A stretch of 64,000 bases of DNA, from positions 113,505,603 to 113,569,602 of the forward strand of contig CM061227.1 of NCBI GenBank assembly GCA_030844895.1, in the 5' to 3' direction. Below the pieces are notes generated by a model. It searched no databases. It saw only the letters and a program-made list of their open reading frames with translations, and was not told the DNA's origin. This document shows positions 12,258-23,241 of the stretch, in pieces (the first letter of the stretch is position 1; every line of letters starts with the position of its first letter). The DNA is from Ambrosia x helenae (Eukaryota > Streptophyta > Magnoliopsida > Asterales > Asteraceae). The position numbers were made by a program, and so were the translations under genes.

Positions 12258-12362
12258 GGCTGCATGCTTTGCAGGTGAAGACCAACTTTAATTTGGTGGT
12301 TTTAATGCATGAAAATGGATTGGCGGGATCATGACGGCAAAATTAAAGACTCCCCTAACTCA

Positions 12363-12500
12363 ATTGGCGGCATTGGTTGACTCCCCTAACTCAATTGGCG
12401 GCATTGAACCCACTGGAAAAGACCACCTTGAAGCCGCTAACCAGTTTGGCGGCATCAAGGTTTAATAATTTAGATACCGCCAATCGGTTTTAAGGCATCT
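12363..12500. repeat. Subterminal GCGGCAT repeats, right end of MULE
   Basis: Several TTGGCGGCATT-like units in direct and inverted orientation mirror those at 8280-8375. Confidence 0.6.
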
Positions 12501-13485
12501 CCATTTTTTATTTTTTTACCCAATACCCCCTAAATGTAATTTCTAAAAAAATAAATCTACTATTTATGTAAATGATTCAAAATTATGGGAGGAAACATGA
12601 GAGAGAAAATTTTAAATTTATTTTTAAATTATTTTTTCCTAAAATAACTCAATTTAATTAAAAAGGGAAATAATTCAAAAACACTAAAATATTTCAATTA
12701 TGATGCCACGTGACAGTTTCATAGAGAGGTTGAAGGCACCATTGCACGCCACGTCAGCAATGTTCAATTCTTTTATATATATTAATAGATCATTAATTTC
12801 ATATTAAATTTATTTGGTTAATAATAATAATATAATATTTAATTAAAAAGTTTAGAGGGTCGAGAAACACAAATAGTTTATGACTCTTATGGATGGTATG
12901 TATTTATCGACTGTTTTCTTTTATTATTATAGATATAGATAGATTTGACTTTTGTATGTCATATATTAATAAGATAAGATAAATAATATTAGATGTTTAA
13001 TTTCTAAAATAAAAATCATGGGAAAGATAACGTACAAAGCTTCTTAACGTGAGAAGCATAGGAAACATTCTCAGTCATTAGATTACGACGGTTGTAAGAT
13101 GGTAATTAACAACCCTCATCATATTTTGGGTTAATCTAACCAAGGGTAAATTAGGAAAAAGCGTTTAATTTTTTTTTCCAAATCGTAACAACAGAATCAA
13201 TCGAAACAAAATTTTTCAACGATTGAAATCAATTAACCAATCTGAATGATTACACAATCAAAATAACAAAAAAACATTCGATTACAATGAACGAAAAACG
13301 AAAAAAATTAGAAAACAGAGATTTACACTGGGACGATTAATCATACAAAAAACATACAATTATGAATTAACGCTCGTAATAGTTGTCAAATACTTTAGGT
13401 TTTGTTTCAATAAGTATGATTAAACATAAAAATTAGGTTAAAAAAAAGTTGCAGACGAAGAAGATGAAGTTGGTGAAAACATGGG

Positions 13486-13780
13486 CTTTTAAACGCACGC
13501 ACACCAATATTAAACGCATCTTTGAATTCACTTCCTTTTGAAAACAAACGCACATTGTTGAAAATCACACGTACCAAAATTTAAACGCACATACAAAATT
13601 TAATTGCATGCAGTATACAAACAAACGCACGTTACAAATATTTAAACGCTTTTGTCTATTCCTTTAAACGCACTCATTGTACAAACAAACGCACGTTACA
13701 ATTTTTAAACTTCTTTTGTATGTTTCTTTAAACACACTTTTCAATTTCTTTAAACGCACCTTTGTAAAATTAAAATGCAA
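13486..13780. repeat. Interspersed TTTAAACGCAC motif cluster
   Basis: About ten imperfect copies of (T)TTAAACGCAC occur at irregular spacing, several preceded by ACAAACAAACGCACGTTACA-like text (two similar copies near 13617 and 13680). Confidence 0.6.
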
Positions 13781-14276
13781 AAGATTTACTTCACAGCCGT
13801 CACCTACAATACTACTTCCTCTCCTTTGTTTCTCGCAAACAACAACAGCATTACATCCTAATCTCCTTTCTTTTCGCTTTTTACCCAAACAGACTTACAT
13901 GCCCCTTAATTTCCGTTTATCAAACTTGCAAATTGGAGTTTAAGAAATAAATCCAGAACTCGCAACATATGCGAATTTCAGGATATATTCGCTCTCCCAT
14001 GTAAATTCACGTCAGAAGCCGAATATACAATTGAGCCTTGAATGGAAGGGTAAGCTAGGTTTATGTTCTGAAAGTTTGGTTTTAAGGGGTTTTAATAACA
14101 TCAGGGAATAAGAAAGGGATGGTGGTTGTGGTTGTGGAGGTTGACGGGAATGGTGGTGATGGGTAGTTGCAGTGGTAATTTTGAAAGTGGGAGGGTGTGT
14201 GACGGGTGGTTCTGTTCAAAGCTGGAGGTTACAAAGGTGGGCGATGGTGTCTGGCGGAGTTATGGTGGTGTCTTGT

Positions 14277-14278
<2 letters not shown>

Positions 14279-14349
<71 letters not shown>
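14279..14349. repeat. (AG)n microsatellite
   Basis: About 35 perfect AG units. Confidence 0.95.
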
Positions 14350-14351
<2 letters not shown>

Positions 14352-14502
14352 ATAATACCCTTTTAATCAATCAGAATTGAGTTAGTTAGAGTTAACTAGG
14401 GTTTACACGTGTCAAGCTGTGGTGGCTTCCTACACTTTCTATGTTAAGGATACTATATCCTATACTTTCTCTAAAAATTAGAAGTAAATATAGTTTCAAA
14501 TG

Positions 14503-14504
<2 letters not shown>

Positions 14505-14545
<41 letters not shown>
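14505..14545. repeat. Poly-A tract, 41 bp
   Basis: Uninterrupted A run; no retroposon sequence is recognisable beside it. Confidence 0.9.
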
Positions 14546-14546
<1 letters not shown>

Positions 14547-15812
14547 GTCACTATATATTAAGAAAGAAACCGAAAAATGAAAATATTAGTTTGTTGATTA
14601 TTAGATAGCTCATTAAATTGATTGACAAATAATACTTGACGTAACATTTTACTAAAACGTTAAATTTCAACTTCAAATAAGAATAATACAATTCATATGA
14701 TTACATTTTTTCACCTAACACAAAACTTTTCCTAGATACCAAACAACCTGGACATGATAAGGATACAACATCGCACATCGTTGTCGCATAATATATAAGG
14801 ATAGAGTTCAATCTTAAAATATAATTAAACTTGTAATTATTTTCATCATGTCACTAAGTTAGTAAGTATCATTATTGTCCATTATACTAGGATTCTTTAT
14901 TTCGATTGAAGAAACAACATGGAATTCTGCATTTACAAAACTATATCTTATAAAAACGGATATCATTTTCTACTTTAAACTTATTGACAAAGTTATCATT
15001 TCTTGTTTTGAATTGTTACTCTATAGTTTTTAACTAGAGGGGTCATAATTGCTCTAGTTCAAATAGTGTAGTGATAACATAATTACTCTACTCTTAACAC
15101 CTTAAAACTGTTTGTATTTAATCCTAAAAACTGGATTTGTAAATAAAAATATATAACAAATTATCAAAATTTAGAAAAAAAAATGGATGTCTACCAGGTA
15201 GGGGTTTTCAAGATTGGATTATCTAAGAGTTCGGATACGAATTCTGATATTTAAACCGATACCCACATTTATATATAAAAAACGTTTAGTGCATAGAATA
15301 AAAATAAACATATATTTGATTTTTCAAGTTTCCGACATTGAAAACAAAAAAAAATAGAAATCCACATCTGAATTTGATTATTTACTATTTTTTACTATAT
15401 TTAAACTAAACTTAGTGCCCATATAATATATATTTACTATATTTTTCTAGTTTTCGGAAATTGGATAATTCGTTTATCCGAAATCATTAGAAATCCACAT
15501 CTGGACCCGAATCCAAAAAAATCGGATAATCCGATGTTTGGATATTTCGGATACAGATTTTCTGAAATTTGGGGTTTGGTTTCGTATCTAGGAATATTTT
15601 TAACACCCTTAATATTAGGGATGACCATATGGTATTGCGCACCAAAACCAAACCGGTGCCGAACTTACCTTACGGAACCATTTTCATTGCCCGCTTTTTA
15701 GCGTTTTTTGGATTGGTACTTTCGGTCCTGGTGAGAAGCGCACAAAAGCGAAAAGGTCTAAAGCAGAGGCGCGAAATACCAAGCGCACCGCTTTTCGTAC
15801 CCGGGACGCAAA

Positions 15813-16557
15813 TAGGCCTGCAAACAAAACCGAACGTTCATGAACTGTTCGGCGGGAAGTTCATTTATGTTCGTTTATTTAAATAAATGAACGAACACGA
15901 ACACAATTTTTTGTTCGTTTAATTAAACGAACGAACATGAACACACGTTTTGTTCGTTCATTTATGTTCGGTCATTTATGTTCGTTTTATTTTTATTATT
16001 TATTTTATTTTGTTAAGTATCTTAATTCATATGTTTTAATAACTTAACCCTAACTATAACATTCTAATCATATCACTTACCAGACGCTATCCACACTTCA
16101 CAGCCCCACCTCCCTTCTTCTCCACAATCCACAACTCTACCTTCTTCAACTTCCGGCCACCCACCTCCACAGCCCCGTCTCCACTATCTAGCTTCCACAG
16201 CATCGCCGTCTCCCTCATCCCCATCTCCATATAGCATAGCGCCGCCGTATTTCTCATCTCCGTCATTTGGTTTTGTTTGTATTGTGATGTATTAGACTTG
16301 GTTGAATTGTCATGAATCATTATTAACTTGTTTTTGTTTGTGTTCGTTTATGTTTGTTTATGTTCATTTTTATTGATCATTTGTATTCGTTTATGTTCAT
16401 AAACTGTTCGTTTAGGTTTGAAATGAACGAACATAAACGAACACGAACACGACAAAATTCTTAATGAACGAACGCGAACACAAAAATGTGTTCGATTATG
16501 TGTTCGTGTTCGGTTAAAGTTAAATGAACAATGTGTTCATGTTCGTTTAGAGGCCTA
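15813..16557. mobile_element. hAT-type MITE (GTTCGTTTATG-rich family, copy 1)
   Basis: TIRs begin TAGGCCTGCAAAC / TAGGCCTCTAAAC and the flanks are an 8-bp duplication with one mismatch (gacgcaaa 15805-15812, gatgcaaa 16558-16565). The interior is full of GTTCGTTT / AAACGAAC repeats. The same family recurs at 30201-30826. Confidence 0.75.
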
Positions 16558-16650
16558 GATGCAAATAATTATATATACTTCCTATTGATTTATAACATTA
16601 TTTAAAAAATAATTATACACAAATAAGATTTATATATGTTTTAATATTGC

Positions 16651-16732
16651 AATTGCGTACACTTACAACCCGAAAAGCATGTTGTATAGCAAATTGCGTA
16701 CACTTACAACCCGAAAAGCATGTTGTATAGCA
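16651..16732. repeat. 41-bp perfect tandem duplication
   Basis: 16651-16691 and 16692-16732 are identical and begin AATTGCGTACACTTACAACC. Confidence 0.9.
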
Positions 16733-17254
16733 ACTTGCTGCAAAAAAATTAAGAAATACATGATGTGTGTGCCTCATGTGCGTCTCAAGGTCAGTGTTTG
16801 CCAAAATGTGCGCTTAAGTTGCGCTTCTTGTAAACATTGTGCCTTGTGTGGGCTGGGACGACAGGGTTGCACTTTGTGCTAACCGATATCCAAATTCTGC
16901 CAGTTTTAAGATCGGTATATTCAATACAATACCAACCTCACCCCTGACGTCTACGCATGCCCATTCGAAATAAATCAAATAATATTATATCAAACATATC
17001 TGCTAGATGTTAAATATCGTATGACCAAAGAAAGAAAAGACAATGGGTACCACTAATGGTGTACTTAAGAATCATTTGGTCCCACAAACAACTGGATTCC
17101 ACCTCATATGGAGATCCCTTATCACTCCACCATCCGTTGGTATATAATAATCAAACTGTATTCTAGTATTTTGTTCAAAAATATTATATTCGTGATTGTT
17201 ATAGCTCCAACTCTAATTATAGTTTTTTTTTTTTCTAAACGGCAAAGAGCATTC

Positions 17255-17493
17255 GATACAGCGGCCTCAACACTTTAAAATGTGATACTTGCTTTCTGTT
17301 AGTTTATTAATTAACTTGTTATCCTTATCCACCCATATATTTTAATTGAAATACATTTTTATCCTTAAAAATTCTTTATTTTCTAAAAATTCTCACACAT
17401 CTAATATATACTAGTAGAAAATCAACACGATACAGCGGCCTCAACACTTTAAAATTTGGTACTTGTTTTCTGTTAGTTTATTAATTATCTCAT
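17255..17493. repeat. Direct repeat of about 65 bp, 174 bp apart
   Basis: 17255-17319 and 17429-17493 both start GATACAGCGGCCTCAACACT and end in TTATTAATTA with few differences. This may be the remnant of a short LTR-like or tandem structure. Confidence 0.7.
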
Positions 17494-18412
17494 TGATATA
17501 TTGTATATTATGTTTATTTTAGGAGTGTACATATAAACCAGACATAAATAAATATTTTCTAGTGTCAATTGATATTATTCATTTTCTCCACCAACAATCA
17601 CCACCGGACTACTATCCCATATTCACATTGAAACAAAATATATTGTTATTCACTTGAAATTATTAAACTGTAGAATTGTTAGAAGATTGTTTATTTAAGA
17701 GAAATTGGATTTTAATACTTCAAACTATTAATCGTTGGCCGATATCACTTTCAATTATCACTTTGATTACCAACACTTCCAACTTTACACTTTTTTGTTA
17801 TGTCACCCTCATTTTGATATTAGGGTCAAGTTCTGATGATGAGGAAGTGTTTGCATATCAATTTGGGGGCGAGCGTTTCATGTAATTTATAGTTTTATTG
17901 CCTTTTCTTTTGCCATCGTCACAGTTTTCATGCAGTTGCAATTGTCATGTCGTCGATGCTCTTCCGCTACTGTGTTTTTGAGTCATTGATAGCATTGTCA
18001 CGAAAGTCGCAAATTCTAGTCTTAAACTACTTTTTCTCTTATCAAAGTGCCCTTATTATATACGTTTTCAGTTTTTATTATCACGTTCAAGATTGTCACT
18101 CTTTTACGGTACTCTACTGTAAAATGCTTTCATGTTTTGGGCTTTGGTCAAAAATGTTTAATCTCCTTTTGACCGCAACAGGGCAAATAATTACGGGGAA
18201 ATGGATTTAAATATCCCCAACTTTCACCTATTGACGAATAATACTCCAAACTTTCACTTTGACCATTAGCACTCCCAACTTGCAACTTATTTTGTTTCAT
18301 TACCCCCTAACTAACGGAGGTCTAACCTGGTTAGTCTTCATGGCAAAAATGTAAAAACCTAAACTTAAAGGACGCTTTTGAAACTTTTTATTTTATTATT
18401 ATTTATTTTTTA

Positions 18413-18416
<4 letters not shown>

Positions 18417-18502
<86 letters not shown>
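18417..18502. repeat. (TTA)n microsatellite, left half
   Basis: Near-perfect TTA array ending where the MITE at 18505 begins; the other half resumes at 18901. Confidence 0.9.
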
Positions 18503-18504
18503 GA

Positions 18505-18900
18505 GTAAAGATTAAATACAAAGTGTTTTTTTTAGAACTGTGAGAATCAAATGGTGGGAAATTTTTTTTATTTTTTTTTAGAATTTTTTTTCCCATATGC
18601 TTAAACATACTTTGTAGATGAATAATACAAAAAAAAAAAATTAACTTTTTTTTAGTGTAATTAGGTCATTAAAGTAAATACATTAGTTTACACTAGAGTA
18701 ATTATGTAATTACTCTACAACAGTAATTACGTAATTACTCTACACCAAAATTTATTTATTTTTTGTTTTTTTTTTAGATTTCAATACTATAATACATGTT
18801 TAACAATATGGGAAAAAATTTCAAAAAAAAAATATAAAAAAATACCCTCTTTTGATTCTCACAGTTCTTACCAAAAAAACATTTTGTACAAAATCTTTAC
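18505..18900. mobile_element. MITE inserted inside a (TTA)n microsatellite
   Basis: Termini GTAAAGATTAAATACAAAGTG and its inverted counterpart GTAAAGATTTTGTACAAAATG continue into a shared AACTGTGAGAATCAAA block. Both flanks are TTA repeats, so the duplicated target cannot be sized, though 9 bp fits. Confidence 0.6.

Positions 18901-18946
<46 letters not shown>
18901..18946. repeat. (TTA)n microsatellite, right half
   Basis: Continues the array at 18417-18502 on the far side of the MITE. Confidence 0.9.
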
Positions 18947-18947
<1 letters not shown>

Positions 18948-19534
18948 ACATGTTTATAACCCTTCCTCCAACAACTCCTCCACCATCAGCCACTCCCACC
19001 ACTACCCACCCTTCTCGTATAACAACTCCACCACCAGTCCGAAACCGCCATCCACGACAACCACCCACAATGTAGAGAAAGAGAGAAAAGCAGAGGAGAG
19101 AGAAAGAGATCGACGAAGAGGAAGAGAGATGGTCGATGGTTGTTGAGGTCAACGGTTACAGGCGGTGGTTGAAGATGTCAAGATTACTGGCGGTGGTTGT
19201 TTAGGTCAATTGTTGTTGAGGATTTTAGGCGGTGACAGGTAGTGGAACTTGGTTTGTGTGGTAGATGGTTCTAGGTGTGGTGACTTGGTGTTGGTGGCAG
19301 ATGGTGATGGTGTTTTAAAGAGCGAAAGAGACAGAAAGAGAAGGGGGGGGGGGGGATTTAAAATAAAAGGTTAAAAAAAACGTCCCTTAAGTTTAGATTT
19401 TTACATTTTTGCCACGTAGGCTATCCCTTAAGATTTTACATTTTTACAAGTTGTAAGTGCTAATGGCCAAAGTAAAAGTTAGAAGTATTATCTGTCAATA
19501 GGTGAAAGTTTGAAGTATTTAAATTCATTTTCTC

Positions 19535-20640
19535 AATAATTAACATATACTAAAGAGTCTTTTAATATAGTATAGCATGTAATTATTTGAAAATATGCTT
19601 ACTTGTATACAAAAGCATTCATTGAAATATATAAAAAAAAATAGATATGTATCATCAAGAGAACAAGGTGAATATTAGAACAATCATTGCTTAGAAATCA
19701 GTTTTTTAAGTGTATGCGTTCCTATTGTAAATAAATTCTTATAAATAACTTCTACTAACATGATATAGATCAAATGTGACTTTTAGTCAAAAACTAGAAA
19801 ATCAAGAACTTAACAGCAGCCTCATAGTCGGTCCATGGTCTGACCGTGGAACCATGGAACCCCTCGACAAAATTAAGGAATCAATGGTATTTTTGTATGC
19901 TCAAACAATGACAAATCAACAATATATTCTATGCTAGAATGGGTATGATATTATTATTATTATTATTGAGATAATATCATATCCTATCCATCCCCACCCG
20001 TCCACAACAACATTCAGAACTACTGATCTGGGATGCAACCAAATTGGAGAAAAAGAAACGATGCCAATTATAAAACAACCATTCAACAATAGTCAGTTCA
20101 CACACCAGATTGCTTGTTTGTTTAGAATCAATTACAAAATGCAGCACAACCGAAAACGTTATAAAAAATTTCCAAAAGAATTATCCAAAACCAGAAAATA
20201 AAAACATTTGGAAAATATAATAATATGAAATTTTACTATATATCAGAATTTTTCAAAAGAGAAAACATGGTGACTTCTAGTGTAATTATAGAGACTAGAG
20301 ACGGAGATGCTAATAATGAGATTTACATATGATTTCAATTGCTTATGATCATTTGTAAGAAATCTGATCTCAAATCAATTTTGTAAGGATAGAAAAGTGA
20401 AGCCGCATAGACGAGTCGCGTAAGCAACCAGGGTTCCCCTTCAAATCGCACTCGCTTCATGCTTCCCTATGTAATAAAACATCTGTTTACTCCTTCACCC
20501 AAGCACCCACCCGCGTTTCACACTTGGCGGCCCATATAACACATGGTATAATAAACAAGTAAAAGCAAAAGCAACACCATAGCAAATCGAACGAAAAGCA
20601 ATGACAGCACCATGCCGCTAGAATCAAACCCAACACAAAC
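19535..20640. other. Intergenic DNA, no gene seen
   Basis: AT-rich, with a small palindrome around a TTA array near 19946-19980. The right part may include the distal 3' flank of RPL27A; no coding sequence recognised. Confidence 0.5.
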
Positions 20641-20643
20641 TAA

Positions 20644-21236
20644 GGGGGTGTTTGGGATTGATTATTCAAAACAGATTATGCGTTTTGTAAAAGCAATGGT
20701 GAAGCTGCCTATCAGTGTTGTAAAAGGCGGCCTAGGCGGCCGCCTAGGCGGCGCCTAGGCGCTAGGCGGTGGTAAAACTTGGAATTTTGCCCTAGGCGGA
20801 TTCCTCGTCGTTTTGGCAGTTAGTCGGAGCCTAGGCGGGCCTAGGCGGTCCTATTTTTTATTTTTTTTATTTTTTTTATTAAATTTCTAAGTATTTCTAG
20901 GTATTTCTTAGTATTATGTGTATATATCTTAACATATTTTAAAAAAACCCCTAAATTTGTGTGTATATATATAATACGTATAAAATACCAAAACGCCTAA
21001 TTCCGCCTAATTTTCGCCTAGTCCCGACTAGTCCCTAGGCTGGACCTCACCGCCTGCCTAGCGCCTAGCGCCTTTTACAACACTGCTGCCTATAGATTAT
21101 TGCGTTTTGGTAGCCTAAAAACTGATTATCTACGTTTTCAATGAAAACGCAATCCAAACACTAAAAACTGATTATTTGCGTTTTCAAAACGCAATAATCT
21201 AAAAATCAGATTCAAAACGCAATCCCAAACACCCTC
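20644..21236 (+). mobile_element. Tourist/PIF-type MITE, copy A, downstream of RPL27A
   Basis: TIRs GGGGGTGTTTGGGATTG / GAGGGTGTTTGGGATTG with TSD TAA (20641-20643, 21237-21239), typical of PIF/Harbinger MITEs. It is interrupted by a hAT MITE (20713-21085). Copy B, in inverted orientation, lies at 22231-22439. Confidence 0.8.
20713..21085. mobile_element. hAT-type MITE nested in the Tourist MITE
   Basis: TIR CAGTGTTGTAAAAGGCG at both ends and a perfect 8-bp duplication ctgcctat (20705-20712, 21086-21093). The interior ends are made of CCTAGGCGG / CGCCTAGGC palindromic repeats. Confidence 0.85.
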
Positions 21237-21483
21237 TAAACTAGCTAGGTTTCTCAATACCAATTAGCTAAACTTACCATTTAATTAACACTACAATGTT
21301 TAAAGCAACCAAAAACTTATCAATTAATTAGTCTCATTTAACCCTAACAAGCCATATAAAACACCAAATTCATAAAACATAATATCGCATTATATAAATC
21401 TAAACCAAAACTCATGTCCAACAAAACCATCATCCAACAATTCAAACAACAATAAAACAAAAAAAACTTCAACAAAAACAAAC

Positions 21484-21924
21484 CTAAGCAGTGAGCACAA
21501 CAGCACCACCAGCTTCCTTAATCTTCTTCTCAGCAGTCTTCGAAATAAGCTTAGCCTTAACAACCATTGGCTGAGACGGAGGCACCATCCCCTTCCCCAA
21601 CACCTTAAAGTATCCAAGCTGAGTCACATCAACCACAGGCACCTTATCACCTGAAGCCTTATCCTTCACCTCTTGAGGAACCATTGACCAAAGCTTGTCT
21701 ACGTTGACTATCGGGCAATAGAACTTGTTTCTAAGCCTATGGAAGTACCTCATACCTACCTTACCGAAGAAACCTGGATGATACTTGTCGAACAGGATAC
21801 GGTGGTGGTGCATACCTCCGGCGTTACCTCTGCCTCCGGGATGCTTACGGTGCTTGCCTATCCGGCCATGGCCGGCGCTGACGTGGCCTCGCTTCTTACG
21901 GTTCTTTCTCAATCGGGTCGTCAT
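21484..21924 (-). CDS. RPL27A: 60S ribosomal protein L27a (uL15)
   Basis: A single uninterrupted 146-codon frame, the usual length of plant RPL27a. It starts with the basic MTTRLRKNRKKRGHVSAGHG segment and has the glycine/His-rich loop (GGRGNAGGMHHHR) and the C-terminal AEKKIKEAGG typical of uL15. The protein is a structural component of the large ribosomal subunit at the base of the central protuberance. The start is fixed by the conserved N-terminus. A leader intron (21931-22028) splits the 5' UTR, and the promoter has telo-box and site II motifs, as usual for plant ribosomal protein genes. The gene looks intact and lies between two inverted MITE copies. Confidence 0.97.
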   Translation of the reverse strand: MTTRLRKNRKKRGHVSAGHGRIGKHRKHPGGRGNAGGMHHHRILFDKYHPGFFGKVGMRYFHRLRNKFYCPIVNVDKLWSMVPQEVKDKASGDKVPVVDVTQLGYFKVLGKGMVPPSQPMVVKAKLISKTAEKKIKEAGGAVVLTA

Positions 21925-21930
21925 TGTAGC

Positions 21931-22028
21931 CTAGGGTTTTGAACAGATTTAGAATCAGTTGAAATAATAGAGTGAGATATAGTTAGATTATTAGAAGTTT
22001 AGAACATAGATGGTGAGATATTAATTAC
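21931..22028 (-). other. 5' UTR intron of RPL27A
   Basis: Donor TTTTCAG|GTAATTAA and acceptor AACCCTAG|GCTACA precede the ATG by six bases, a layout common in plant ribosomal protein genes. The acceptor overlaps a telo-box-like AAACCCTA. Confidence 0.65.
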
Positions 22029-22087
22029 CTGAAAAGAGAACTCCGGTGATGAGCGGCGGCGAACTGTGTTAGGGCTGGAGGAAATGA

Positions 22088-22198
22088 AAACCCTAACTAA
22101 CTTTATAGCGTGAGATAAGACACGACTGAATGTTTACGTGGGCTTTAGCTTATTAAGTAATGGGCCGGCCTTATACGGGTAATACCACATTTTGGGCC
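22088..22198 (-). promoter_or_regulatory. RPL27A promoter: telo-box and three site II motifs
   Basis: Telo-box AAACCCTAA at 22088-22096 and TGGGCY motifs at 22139-22144, 22161-22166 and 22193-22198. This pairing is the known TCP-responsive signature of plant ribosomal protein and growth genes. Confidence 0.7.
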
Positions 22199-22230
22199 CT
22201 TTAAAACTTCTCCTAGTCAGGTTTGAATAA

Positions 22231-22439
22231 GAGGGTGTTTGGGATTGCGTTTTAAAACTGATTTTTGGATTATTGCGCTTTGAAAACGCAGATAATCAGT
22301 TTTTAGTGTTTGGATTGCGTTTTGAAAATGCAGATAATCAGTTTTTTAGGCTACCAAAACGCAATAATTTATAAGCAGTTCCACCCCTGGTTTTTCAAAA
22401 CGCATAATCTGTTTTGAATAATCAATCCCAAACACCCTC
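22231..22439 (-). mobile_element. Tourist/PIF-type MITE, copy B, upstream of RPL27A
   Basis: TIR GAGGGTGTTTGGGATTG at both ends and TSD TAA (22228-22230, 22440-22442). Its reverse complement aligns with copy A at 20644-21236 without the hAT insert. It starts only about 30 bases beyond the last site II motif. Confidence 0.85.
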
Positions 22440-22846
22440 TAATTGAATCTTTACCGTCTGATTACTAGTAGGGGTGTTAATTATGTTGGATGATGGGTTC
22501 GTAGGTTAGCGGGTTGAAATTTAGCCTACAAGGTTTTAGTCCGTTGGCTGATCGATTGAAAACAGGATTTTAACAATTTTTTTTTTTTTTTTTTTGATAT
22601 TTTATGATTTATAAATGGTTTTATTTACGGTTCAATTTTGGAGATTTATGGATTTAACAATTACGAATTATCTGAAACCAGTCGAATATTATTTATAGTT
22701 TGTTTCATTTTCTGAAATATCAAACAATACATATGATTGTAGTTATGAACTATGTTTACCGATTTTTTTTTAATGTGAATTAGTGATCTTGATAGCAAAA
22801 TCGGTTTAAACGCTATTTGTCATTCAATAAAACCATACTTAGCTTA

Positions 22847-23238
22847 GGATATGTTTGGCAAAACTAGCTGGAGGCTGGAAGCTGTTAGCTGGAAGTTTTT
22901 TAAATATATTTTGGTGTTTGGCAGAGTAGCTGGAGCTTTTAATAAAATGTATAAAATGACCAAAATGGTCATAATTAAAAGATTGTAAAGAATGTTTTTA
23001 TTTTATTTTTAAAATAGAATGGGTATTTGTGTTATTTACTAACTAAAAGCTTGTAGCTAGTAAAGCTTTTTCTTAAAAGCTACTACTAGTAGCTTTTCAC
23101 TGTAGAGTTTTTTCTCTAACCTAAAAGCTTCCAGCCCCTTCAACCAAACAAGGCTTTTTATTAAGTAGAAGCTTTTTCTTAAAAGCTTAAAGCTTGAAGC
23201 TCCTAAAAGCTCTTAAAAGCTTCTTGCCAAACATACCC
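22847..23238. mobile_element. Tourist/PIF-type MITE, AGCTTTTAAGAGC-rich family
   Basis: TIRs GGATATGTTTGGCAA / GGGTATGTTTGGCAA with TSD TTA (22844-22846, 23239-23241). The interior is rich in AAAGCTT motifs able to form hairpins. Confidence 0.75.
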
Positions 23239-23241
23239 TTA

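Larger units (their letters stand above)
8186..12578 (-). mobile_element. Mutator-like element (MULE) carrying a plant-mobile-domain gene
   Basis: Terminal inverted repeats of about 70 bp start GAATCATTTACATAAATAGT at both ends with few mismatches. They are flanked by a perfect 9-bp duplication AAAATTATG (8177-8185 and 12579-12587), the Mutator hallmark. The 4393-bp interior holds an intact PMD gene and no MURA-type transposase. Strand is given by the PMD gene. Confidence 0.85.
7347..12943 (-). mobile_element. Helitron-like element (candidate) hosting a MULE
   Basis: On the minus strand the left end reads as a Helitron 3' terminus: an 8-bp GC-rich hairpin (CCCCGGGA, loop CCC, TCCCGGGG), then 11 bases ending CTAG, then T. 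The far end at 12943 begins TCTATCTATATCTATAATAA after an A, which fits the TC start and the A|T target. No Rep/helicase gene is present, so it would be non-autonomous. A second, diverged copy of the subterminal GC motif lies at 7730-7760. The right boundary is the weaker one. Confidence 0.45.
12588..15804. other. AT-rich intergenic DNA, no gene seen
   Basis: Holds the Helitron-like end (to 12943), scattered TTTAAACGCAC motifs at 13486-13780, and (AG)n and poly-A tracts. Short open frames here have biased, repeat-driven composition and no recognisable domain. The 15620-15800 stretch looks like part of another hAT-type repeat into which the element at 15813 inserted. Confidence 0.6.
16558..18194. 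other. Intergenic DNA, no gene seen
   Basis: Contains a 41-bp tandem duplication and a spaced direct repeat, listed separately. Text around 17700-17810 weakly resembles the TIR of the element at 18195. Otherwise nothing recognised. Confidence 0.5.
18195..19534. mobile_element. MULE-type TIR element without coding capacity
   Basis: The ends are inverted repeats of about 110 bp (GGGGAAATGGATTTAAATA versus GAGAAAATGAATTTAAATA, continuing with CTTTCACCTATTGAC). Flanks aataattac / aataattaa match at 8 of 9 positions. The interior has (TTA)n arrays and a nested MITE. Confidence 0.65.

Noticed and set aside
15618..16960. An outer hAT element around the MITE at 15813 (TAGGGATGACC to CACCCCTG)
   Set aside because: The ends look similar but no matching 8-bp flanking duplication was found.
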